Positions 34,165 through 42,348 of a stretch of 64,000 nt of DNA are shown piece by piece. Each line of letters starts with the position of its first letter. Positions within the stretch are counted from its first letter, which is position 1. Made by a program: the position numbers and the translations under genes. Source of the stretch: Levilinea sp. Its GTDB lineage: Bacteria > Chloroflexota > Anaerolineae > Anaerolineales > Anaerolineaceae. The notes below the pieces were generated by a model, which was not told the origin of the DNA, ran no database searches, and was given only the letters and a program-made list of their open reading frames with translations. The stretch covers positions 124,001-188,000 of the forward strand of contig JARKPO010000003.1 of NCBI GenBank assembly GCA_029975215.1, written 5' to 3'.

Positions 34165-34902
34165 TCAGATGGGCGGCCAGGGATAGGGCCGGCGGTGGTT
34201 TGCCGGGTGTGGAAAACGGGGGGCGGCCAGCAGCCGCCGTCCGCGGCGCAGCAGGGCGCGCACCTCGGCGGGCAGCAGCATGGCGCGCAGCGAGGTGAAG
34301 AGCGGCCCCTCCTGCGCCAGCTCATCCATCACACGGGCCACATCGGCCAGGAGCGGGTCGGGGATGGGCTCTCCGGCAAAATCCCAGATGACCGTGCGCA
34401 GCTTATCTTCCACGTGAAAACAAATGCCGTGGTCAATCACCCACAGACGGCCGTCCGTCCCCAGCAGCAGATGGCCGCCTTTGCGGTCAGCGTTGTTGGC
34501 CAGCAGGTCAAAGACCACCAAAGGCCGCAGGCTCTGTTTTTGTTCGGGGGTCAGGGTGAAAAAATGCACCTGGGGGTCGTGATCCACAAACAACTGCAGC
34601 GAACCTGGGCCGAAGGGGGCGTTCTTATGACGGTAGACGGTGGGGGGGACCAGATCCCAGCCCAGAGCGCGGCTGAGGCGGTAGGCAGCCACTTCGCGCC
34701 GCGCCAACGAGCGCGGCGGGAAATCCCACAGGGGGCTTTCGCCCTGGGTGGGTTTGTAGACCACCTGCAGGGTGCGTTCTTCGTAGACGAGCGTGCCCAA
34801 AAAGGTGCGGTTGGAGCTGTTTAAGAACTGACCTTGCAAAGAGATGTCTCCCCGGTGCAAGGCCAGCAAAATCGGTTCTTGGGTGAGCGGCACAGTCGTC
34901 AC
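34165..34902 (-). CDS. SCO1664-family (PI3/4-kinase-like fold) protein
   Basis: VYKPTQGE...FDLLANNADRKGGHLLLGTDGRLWVIDHGICFH. Confidence 0.85.
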   Translation of the reverse strand: MTTVPLTQEPILLALHRGDISLQGQFLNSSNRTFLGTLVYEERTLQVVYKPTQGESPLWDFPPRSLARREVAAYRLSRALGWDLVPPTVYRHKNAPFGPGSLQLFVDHDPQVHFFTLTPEQKQSLRPLVVFDLLANNADRKGGHLLLGTDGRLWVIDHGICFHVEDKLRTVIWDFAGEPIPDPLLADVARVMDELAQEGPLFTSLRAMLLPAEVRALLRRGRRLLAAPRFPHPANHRRPYPWPPI

Positions 34903-34929
34903 CAGCTGAACGCCCTCCTGAGGGCAGGC

Positions 34930-35457
34930 TCAGTGCTTATGTCCATTGCGCTTGGGGCAAAAATGCCCCTCAGGTTCCATCGGTTGGCCGCAGTAAGGGC
35001 AGATGGGCCGCCCACGGTTGGCAACTTCCAGGCCCCAATGGGCGGCTGCCAGGAGCTGCTCACGCGTGCACCACAAACGGGCCGCATTGCTTTGCTCCGG
35101 GTCGCTTTCTTCGGTCATCACTTCGCGCAGCACCAATCCCACCCGGTCGCGGTCGCTGTCGTAAGCCAGGCCCAGCTCGCCCACGCGGAACCAAGGGTCT
35201 ACCGGCGGCAGGATGTGCATCTGGTCTTCGTGAAACTGCCCGGATTCCAGGGGAAGTTCGGGCAGGCGTTCGTGCAGCTCGTTGAGGAACTGTTCCACCC
35301 CCAGCGCCAGACTGTGCACCTGTACTTTTTCCAAAATGAAGGTCACAGTCTGCTCTGCACCGCGGGCCTGAAGGTAGAAAACCCGTTGGCCCGGCTTGCC
35401 AATGGCATCAATGGTGAGAAAATCAACGGGATCCAGGTCCAATTCTTGAGCGGGCAT
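34930..35457 (-). CDS. DUF3090 family protein
   Basis: FLTIDAIGKPGQRVFYLQARGAEQTVTFILEKVQV...FCPKRNGHKH. Confidence 0.85.
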   Translation of the reverse strand: MPAQELDLDPVDFLTIDAIGKPGQRVFYLQARGAEQTVTFILEKVQVHSLALGVEQFLNELHERLPELPLESGQFHEDQMHILPPVDPWFRVGELGLAYDSDRDRVGLVLREVMTEESDPEQSNAARLWCTREQLLAAAHWGLEVANRGRPICPYCGQPMEPEGHFCPKRNGHKH

Positions 35458-35596
35458 GGGGCAATCCTCCTGTGGTGCGCTTAGTATACCAGAATTCAGC
35501 CGCCGGCTGGCAGCTTTTGTGGAAGACTGGGGGCGGGGCATTTTTTAAACTTAAGGCCGGTCAAAAAGCGCGGCGGCTCATGGTACAATCCAGGCC

Positions 35597-37819
35597 ATGC
35601 AAAGCAGCCCCTTCTCTCACCTTAACGCGCAGCAGCGCCAGGCCGTGACCGCTGGCTTAGGACAGACCCTCGTGCTGGCCGGGCCTGGGTCGGGCAAAAC
35701 GCGCGTGCTGACCGAGCGAATTGCCTATCTGGTGCGCGATCTGGCGGTGCGGCCCTATCACATTTTGGCGGTCACTTTCACCAACAAGGCCGCGCGTGAA
35801 ATGCAGTCGCGCGTGGAGCAGACCCTGGGCGACCCCTGCCGCGACCTATGGTTGGGCACTTTCCATTCGGTGTGCGCCCGCATCCTGCGGCGTGAGGCGG
35901 CGGTGCTGCCCTTTGACTCCAACTTTGTGATCATGGATGCTGACGACCAAGACACGCTCGTCAAGCGGGTTTTGAAAGAGTTAAACGTGAACGACAAGCT
36001 CTACCGCGCTTCGGGCGTTCACGCGGCCATCTCCAACGCTAAAAACAACCTGATGCAGCCCAAAGATTACCCGCGGCGCAACTACCGCGATGAGGTCATT
36101 GCACGGGTGTACGAGCGTTACCAGCAGATGCTGCTGCAAAGCAACGCTCTGGATTTTGATGATCTGCTCCTGTGGACGGTGCGGCTTTTGCAGGAAAACC
36201 CCGATGTGGTGGAACGCTACGGACGGCGTTTTGAGCACGTGTTGGTGGATGAATTTCAGGACACCAACACGGCCCAATACCTGCTGCTGAAACTGGTGTC
36301 GGCTTACCACCAGAATCTGTTTGTGGTCGGCGACGAAGACCAGTCCATTTACCGCTGGCGCGGGGCCGATTACCGCAACGTGCTGCGCTTTGAACAGGAT
36401 TTCCCCGAAGCCAAAAAGATCTTGCTGGAACAAAACTACCGCTCCACCCAGACTGTGCTGGACGCGGCCCGGGCGGTGATTGACCGCAACCCCCACCGCA
36501 CCCCCAAGCACCTCTTCACCGACCGCGGGGCGGGGGAACGGCTGGTGCTGTTTGAGGCCGGGGACGACCATTTGGAAGCATCCTACGTGGTGGACCTCAT
36601 CGCTCAGAACATGGCGGGCGACCGCAAGGCGGGCAGCCGCTTCGCGGTGATGTACCGCACCAATGCTCAATCTCGTCTCCTGGAAGAAGCCTTCCTGCGC
36701 AGCGGCCTGCCTTACCGCCTGGTGGGGGCGCAGCGCTTCTATGGGCGGCGCGAGGTGAAGGACCTGATCTGCTTTTTGCGCCTGGTGGCCAACCCGGCGG
36801 ACGAGGTCAGCCTGAACCGCACGATTAACCTGCCGCCGCGCGGCATTGGCGATAAAACCATCCAGAGCCTGCAGGCCGCGGCCCAGCGGGCCCAGACCTC
36901 CCCCGGAGCAGCCCTGTTGGAGCTGGCGGCCAAAGGGGAGCGCTCGGCTGTCTTCACGGCGCTGGGCGGGCGCGGCGCAGCCATGCTGTTGGAGTTTGCC
37001 CGCTTGCTGGCGGGGTGGATGGAGGCGGCCCGTCAGGAACCGCTGCCGGCCCTCTTTGACCGCATTCTCACCGAGACGCGCTACGAAGCTTATCTGCGCG
37101 ACGGCACCGAAGAGGGCGAAGACCGCTGGAACAACGTGCAGGAACTTCGCAAACTGGCCTATGAATATCAAGACCGCGGCCTGGGGCCGTTTTTGGAAAA
37201 CCTGGCCCTGGTGTCGGATCAGGATACCTTGCCGGAAGATTTGACCGCGCCCACCCTGCTGACCCTGCACGCCGCCAAGGGGCTGGAATTTGACAATGTG
37301 TTCATCATCGGGCTGGATGAAGGCCTGCTGCCGCATAGCCGTTCGCTGGACGACCCGGAAGAGATGGCTGAGGAACGCCGCCTGTTTTACGTGGGCATGA
37401 CCCGCGCCCGCAACCGGCTGTACCTGGTGCGCGCGCGCCAACGCTCCAGCTACGGCAGCACCGAGTTTTCGGAGCCTTCGCGCTTCTTGCAGGATATTCC
37501 ATCCGTCCTGCTGGAGGAACGCGGCGCCCAGCGCCGCGGGCGCAGCATGCGCCCTTCAGAGGTGCAGGCCAGTTGGGCGCGCTGGGAAACGCCTGCGCCC
37601 GCCCCGCGCAGCCCGCAGGTCATCCCCTCGCCGCCGCCCGCCCCGAAAGTGGTGCAGCAGCAGTACCGCCCGGGGATGCGCGTGCGCCATCCCATTTGGG
37701 GCGAGGGCCTGGTGGTGGATAGCCGCGTGCTGGACGGCGAGGAAAATGTGGATGTGGCCTTTGAGAGCGTGGGCTTTAAGCGTCTGCTGGCTTCGCTGGC
37801 CCGTCTGGAGACGGTTTAG
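35597..37819 (+). CDS. UvrD/PcrA-family ATP-dependent DNA helicase
   Basis: LNAQQRQAVTAG, GPGSGKTRVLTERIAYLV, VDEFQDTN, GDEDQSIYRWRGAD, LTLHAAKGLEFDNVFIIGLDEGLLPH. Confidence 0.96.
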   Translation: MQSSPFSHLNAQQRQAVTAGLGQTLVLAGPGSGKTRVLTERIAYLVRDLAVRPYHILAVTFTNKAAREMQSRVEQTLGDPCRDLWLGTFHSVCARILRREAAVLPFDSNFVIMDADDQDTLVKRVLKELNVNDKLYRASGVHAAISNAKNNLMQPKDYPRRNYRDEVIARVYERYQQMLLQSNALDFDDLLLWTVRLLQENPDVVERYGRRFEHVLVDEFQDTNTAQYLLLKLVSAYHQNLFVVGDEDQSIYRWRGADYRNVLRFEQDFPEAKKILLEQNYRSTQTVLDAARAVIDRNPHRTPKHLFTDRGAGERLVLFEAGDDHLEASYVVDLIAQNMAGDRKAGSRFAVMYRTNAQSRLLEEAFLRSGLPYRLVGAQRFYGRREVKDLICFLRLVANPADEVSLNRTINLPPRGIGDKTIQSLQAAAQRAQTSPGAALLELAAKGERSAVFTALGGRGAAMLLEFARLLAGWMEAARQEPLPALFDRILTETRYEAYLRDGTEEGEDRWNNVQELRKLAYEYQDRGLGPFLENLALVSDQDTLPEDLTAPTLLTLHAAKGLEFDNVFIIGLDEGLLPHSRSLDDPEEMAEERRLFYVGMTRARNRLYLVRARQRSSYGSTEFSEPSRFLQDIPSVLLEERGAQRRGRSMRPSEVQASWARWETPAPAPRSPQVIPSPPPAPKVVQQQYRPGMRVRHPIWGEGLVVDSRVLDGEENVDVAFESVGFKRLLASLARLETV

Positions 37820-37823
37820 GGGC
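37784..37823. repeat. Left copy of 40-bp perfect direct repeat (3' end of uvrD)
   Basis: CTGCTGGCTTCGCTGGCCCGTCTGGAGACGGTTTAGGGGC, identical to 39737-39776. Confidence 0.97.
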
Positions 37824-37831
37824 GGGGGAAG

Positions 37832-38599
37832 TTAGGCGCGGTCTTTTCCAAAAAAGATGTCCAGATCATTGTTTCCAGAGTTGGCCTGGATCAACTTCGG
37901 CCAGTCAATGGCCCCATCAGGGGTGCAATAGGTCTGGATGAAATGATAGGTTAACGTGTTGGATACCTTGCCGTATTCATCGTGATAGCGGTCGTTGTGT
38001 TCCTTAGCCTTGTATCCGAGTGGTTCAATGATTTCGATGTAAAGGTTTTCATTTCCTGAAATTAGGGTCCAAAAATTCTGTCCAACCACTTTAATATACC
38101 CGTCGTTTGTCGTGGCAGTTTTTGTTTTGCCGTAACAAATCCCCAAAACTTTTTGCACCGCCTTGATATGAGCAGACTGTCTTAGCCTTCTTTCTGCATT
38201 GGCAAAGTCCGTTGTCAGGCGTCTGTGCTGAGATGAGTTTCCCCAATTGGGACCGCTCTTAATAGATATCAGGTAATAAATCCCCTCCCGCTCAAATTCT
38301 AAATCCATGCCAGGGGCTGTGGACTTTTTGCCGTTAATTGTTTTGGAGGCAATGAAAATTGCTAGATCTTCCAGAAAGTCACCAAATAATTTTTCTTCAG
38401 AGCTGGATAAGAAGGCATCGAGTGTGCTTTGAATCAATTCGGAGGCTGTGGTGATGTTTTTTGCGCGAAACAAGTAGGGGTTTTTGTTGGTGAGCTGCCG
38501 CAAAGTTAAATGCGAAATAATTTCAATCCACCGCCGGTGGAAAGATTCAATACTTTGATTGACATAAGTGTAGACTTCATCAAGATTTAAAGAATTCAT
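37832..38599 (-). CDS. Type II restriction endonuclease, probably PmeII-like family
   Basis: PGMDLEFEREGIYYLISIKSGPNWGNSSQ (PD-(D/E)XK-like D...IKSG); overlaps MTase by 20 nt. Confidence 0.78.
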   Translation of the reverse strand: MNSLNLDEVYTYVNQSIESFHRRWIEIISHLTLRQLTNKNPYLFRAKNITTASELIQSTLDAFLSSSEEKLFGDFLEDLAIFIASKTINGKKSTAPGMDLEFEREGIYYLISIKSGPNWGNSSQHRRLTTDFANAERRLRQSAHIKAVQKVLGICYGKTKTATTNDGYIKVVGQNFWTLISGNENLYIEIIEPLGYKAKEHNDRYHDEYGKVSNTLTYHFIQTYCTPDGAIDWPKLIQANSGNNDLDIFFGKDRA

Positions 38600-39557
38600 T
38601 TTTTTTGATGTACTCCTTGGTCACGCGCTCTAGGGCAATTTTGCAGTATTCAGCGCTGGTATCAATGCCTAGGAAGTGGCGGTTTTGTTGGATGGCAGCT
38701 ACACAGGTGGTGCCACTGCCGTTAAATGGATCCAATACCAAATCACCTTCTTCAGTAAATAAACGAATAAACCACTCCGGCAGCGCTACCGGAAACGTGG
38801 CGCTGTGGCTGCGGTTGTAGCATTCTGTGGCCATATGGATAACATTGGAGGGGTAGACCATCTCGCGCCCCACCCAATTGGAAATCTTCTTCCCAAAACC
38901 GGAGCCTACCCTGGAATTATCGCGGCGCTTATCCGTTTCGCTTAAATTTCGCAGCCTGCTCTGAGCCCAATCCCCAACGGGGACCATCACGTTGTCCTGA
39001 AACATCCGGAATTTCTTGGTTCTTGTGAAATGAAAAAGATGCTCCCAGTTATCTCGAAAGCGATTGGGCCATTTCCCTGGATGGCTGTTCTTCTTGAACC
39101 AGATATATTCCTCGGTCCAAAGCCAACCCTGACGCCGCATTTCCAATACTAGTTCCATGACGTACGTGTGTCGTTCACCGTCAACTACCCGCTCCTTGAT
39201 GTTGAGGATGAAAGAGCCTGTGGGTTTTAACACCCGGAAAAACTGCTCTGCCTTTGGCATGAACCATTGCACGTAAGCATCGGGCGCAATACCCCCATAG
39301 GTGGATTTTCTTTGGTCCGCGTAGGGTGGGGAAGTGACGATCAGGTCCACACATTGGTCGGGGAGCTGCTTCAACACTTCCTCGCAATTCCCGTTGACGA
39401 TTTTATCGGTAAACGTTTGCAGATCGTCAGACGAGGGAGGGAGAGAGAGCTCTAACGGTAAGGGAAGATTCAGTTGATCGATCAGCTTTGGCTCTCGAAT
39501 CAAAGCCGAAGGCCGACCTTGGGAATATGCGTTCGGTGTGCATTCTTGGTTTTCCAT
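38580..39557 (-). CDS. Site-specific DNA methyltransferase (beta-type N4-cytosine/N6-adenine)
   Basis: LIVTSPPYADQR motif IV followed by FNGSGTTCVAAIQQNRHFLGID motif I. Confidence 0.93.
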   Translation of the reverse strand: MENQECTPNAYSQGRPSALIREPKLIDQLNLPLPLELSLPPSSDDLQTFTDKIVNGNCEEVLKQLPDQCVDLIVTSPPYADQRKSTYGGIAPDAYVQWFMPKAEQFFRVLKPTGSFILNIKERVVDGERHTYVMELVLEMRRQGWLWTEEYIWFKKNSHPGKWPNRFRDNWEHLFHFTRTKKFRMFQDNVMVPVGDWAQSRLRNLSETDKRRDNSRVGSGFGKKISNWVGREMVYPSNVIHMATECYNRSHSATFPVALPEWFIRLFTEEGDLVLDPFNGSGTTCVAAIQQNRHFLGIDTSAEYCKIALERVTKEYIKKNEFFKS

Positions 39558-39736
39558 ACTTTGTATTTTACCCAATAAAGCTGTTCGATAGTATCAGGGA
39601 AATCAGTTCTCGAAAGTTTACATCTCTGAAATTCTGGCAGTGAAATCCTTTGTGAAGCACTTGCAACGGTTCATAAGGCAGCAAAAAACATTACAAGCTT
39701 GGATTGCACAAGCCCGATCCCTTTTGGAGCAAATGC

Positions 39737-39776
39737 CTGCTGGCTTCGCTGGCCCGTCTGGAGACGGTTTAGGGGC
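39737..39776. repeat. Right copy of 40-bp direct repeat
   Basis: Identical to 37784-37823. Confidence 0.97.
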
Positions 39777-39782
39777 CGGGGG

Positions 39783-40973
39783 TCACGCGTTCGCTGAGGT
39801 CTCAGGCCTGGGCGAAGCGGCACCCCGCAGAAACAGGAGTGCCCAGCCTGCGCCCAGGATGAGGACGATGCCGTTGACGTAAAAGGGCATGCCCCGACCA
39901 ACGGCGTCGTACAATAGCCCGCCCAGTAAGGGGCCGACAGCAAACCCAAGATTCTCGACGAAATCGTACAACCCATATCCCATCCCCACTTGATCCTTGC
40001 CGGTCAGATCTGCCACCAGAGCGGTTTCGGCGGGTTCTGATACCCCCCACAGGACGGCGGACAGCGTGTAGAGCACGGCCAGCCAAATCACTGACGGCAA
40101 ATTAGGCATCAGCAGGGAAATCACCCCTGAACCTGCCAGCCCTACCGCCATCATGGGCACGCGCCCAAAACGGTCGCTCAACGCGCCCAGCCGAGCCGAG
40201 AGAAAGGCTGCCACCAAACCGGCCGGGAAAAACGCCCAGGCGATGGTCATCATATCCGCGCTGAATTTATCTTGCAGATAGATGAGGTAGATGGGACTTA
40301 ACATGGCCTCGGGAATGCCTGTGATGAATACCATAAAGAGCAGTTTGAGCAAAGCACCGGATAGGGCGGGTTTCTTTTGGCTGATGCGCGGTGCCGCTTT
40401 TGTGTGGGGGACGGTTTTCCAGGCCAATCCTGCGCCGATCAGTGTCAGGATGGCATAGCCGGTAAATGCAATTTTCCAGCCGACATCTTGCGGAAAAGCG
40501 AACATAGGTATGCTCGCGGCGAAAATTCCGATCAAACCGCCGCGAGTGGTGGTTTCGTTAATTTTTCCAAGTGCCTGGCCACGCTCTTCTGGCAGGGTCA
40601 GGTCAGCCACAATGGTGTTAACCGCTGCCCACAAAAAAGCCGAGCCCACGCCTTGAATCAGACGTGCCATATACAGCCAATTGAGCGATTCAGAAAATGC
40701 AAAAACCCCCATCGAAAGCGCATAAATGACCAGGGCGAACACAAAAAACGCCTTCCGGCCGTAATGATCCAGCAGCCAACCGACCACCGGACGTAGGATC
40801 AATGTGGTGATTGTAAACACGGTGAAAAGCCCGCCGATTTCCACCGCAGAGGCCCCAAAGATTTTACTGATGATGGGCAGAGAGAAGTAGAGATAGGTAA
40901 AAGGGAAAGACCACAAAAAGAGCGGCCGCTGTAAGCTCTTGAGGGAATGGGTTGAATCAGGAATGACGTTCAT
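39783..40973 (-). CDS. MFS transporter
   Basis: [32 protein letters not shown] and 12-TM-like pattern. Confidence 0.9.
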   Translation of the reverse strand: MNVIPDSTHSLKSLQRPLFLWSFPFTYLYFSLPIISKIFGASAVEIGGLFTVFTITTLILRPVVGWLLDHYGRKAFFVFALVIYALSMGVFAFSESLNWLYMARLIQGVGSAFLWAAVNTIVADLTLPEERGQALGKINETTTRGGLIGIFAASIPMFAFPQDVGWKIAFTGYAILTLIGAGLAWKTVPHTKAAPRISQKKPALSGALLKLLFMVFITGIPEAMLSPIYLIYLQDKFSADMMTIAWAFFPAGLVAAFLSARLGALSDRFGRVPMMAVGLAGSGVISLLMPNLPSVIWLAVLYTLSAVLWGVSEPAETALVADLTGKDQVGMGYGLYDFVENLGFAVGPLLGGLLYDAVGRGMPFYVNGIVLILGAGWALLFLRGAASPRPETSANA

Positions 40974-41220
40974 GGGCAGTTCACCGAGATCATATTCAGA
41001 CGCACACAGACAGCACACGTCCTGTTTTCCAGAGAATTCATTACTTGCATCCCATTATAGTCCCCTCCCTACAAGCCCTAGTAATTTTCTGGAAATTTTT
41101 GAATGCTTGATGTATACTGATTTCAGTTGATTACCCCCAATCTGGGCGGGGTTTGTTTCTGTATCTACAGCCGCTGCCGCCCGGTTTGATCCGCACCGGT
41201 TTCACGAAGAGAGGGCCGCC

Positions 41221-42348
41221 ATGAAAGCATCTGTATCGCAACAACAACTGGCACACGGATTGGGCATGGTTTCCCGCGCCGTTTCGCCGCGCAGCACGCT
41301 GCCGGTTTTGGCCAACGTGCTGGTGGCTACCGACGAAGGACGCCTGCGTCTGTCTGCCACCAACCTGGAATTGGGTATCTCCTGCTGGATTGGCGCACAA
41401 ATTCATGAAGACGGGGCCGTCACCGTGCCCGCGCGAACCTTCGCAGACCTTATCAATGCCCTGCCCAACGACACGGTGCACCTGGACCTGAACACCAAGA
41501 CCCAAACTCTGACGGTGCGCTGCGGTCAATCCATCACCGATATCAAGGGTATTGACGCCAACGAGTATCCGCCCATCCCCGTGCCGGATCTGCGCGAGGG
41601 CATCGAGCTGGGTGTGGGTGATGTCAAAGAGATGATCCAGCAGGTGGCCTTTGCCGCCTCAGCGGATGAGGCCCGGCCGGTGCTGCAAGGCGTTTCGCTG
41701 ACGGTTAACGGCAGCGAGCTGATGATGGCGGCCACTGACGGCTTCCGCATCTCGGTGCGTAAAACCCAGCTTTCCTCCAGCGTCCACCAGCCCATCGCGG
41801 CCATTGTCCCAGCCCGCGCCCTTAACGAACTGGCGCGCGTGGCGGGCGACGGTGAGCAGACGGTGGTGATGGTGCTGCCCCCCGGACGCGGCCAGGTGCT
41901 CTTCCACATGAAAGACGTGGAACTGGTCTCGCAGCTGATTGACGGCAACTTCCCCGATTACCGCGCCATCATCCCGCGCAGCTTCAAGACCACCACGGTC
42001 ATCTCCACCCCGGCCCTGCTGAAGGCCTGCAAACAGGCGGAGATCATCGCCCGCGAGGGCAACTACGTGATCCGGCTCAACATTCAGCCCGGTGCCGACG
42101 CCCCCGGCAAGATCGAAATTTCAGCCCAGTCTGAAGAGACCGGCTCCAGCGAGATCTCGGTGGAAGCCACGGTGGACGGCCCCAATCTGCTGATCGCTTT
42201 CAACGTGCGCTATTTGCGTGAGGTTCTGGACGTAATCAAAAGCCCCAGCGTGGCGCTGGAGACCAACGCCAATAATACCCCGGCCATGATCCGGCCGGTG
42301 GGCGATCAGAACTTCCAGCACGTGATTATGCCCATGCACCTCGGATGA
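41221..42348 (+). CDS. dnaN: DNA polymerase III beta subunit (sliding clamp)
   Basis: LPVLANVLVATDEGRLRLSATNLELGI, ATDGFRIS, DGNFPDYRAIIP, FNVRYLREVL, MPMHLG. Confidence 0.95.
   Translation: MKASVSQQQLAHGLGMVSRAVSPRSTLPVLANVLVATDEGRLRLSATNLELGISCWIGAQIHEDGAVTVPARTFADLINALPNDTVHLDLNTKTQTLTVRCGQSITDIKGIDANEYPPIPVPDLREGIELGVGDVKEMIQQVAFAASADEARPVLQGVSLTVNGSELMMAATDGFRISVRKTQLSSSVHQPIAAIVPARALNELARVAGDGEQTVVMVLPPGRGQVLFHMKDVELVSQLIDGNFPDYRAIIPRSFKTTTVISTPALLKACKQAEIIAREGNYVIRLNIQPGADAPGKIEISAQSEETGSSEISVEATVDGPNLLIAFNVRYLREVLDVIKSPSVALETNANNTPAMIRPVGDQNFQHVIMPMHLG

Larger units (their letters stand above)
37784..39776. mobile_element. Restriction-modification island bounded by 40-bp direct repeats
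   Basis: Perfect flanking repeats, visibly AT-richer interior, only R and M genes inside, no recombinase. Confidence 0.75.

Noticed and set aside
35981-37441. 486-aa minus-strand ORF opposite uvrD
   Set aside because: Antisense artefact of high GC; no domain signature
37784-39776. R-M island considered as an integrase-driven element with att sites
   Set aside because: No integrase, transposase or tRNA target inside or next to the repeats; the long repeat equals the 3' end of uvrD
39640-39882. 80-aa plus-strand ORF over the right repeat
   Set aside because: Out-of-frame reading of the duplicated uvrD tail plus antisense of the MFS gene; likely not coding
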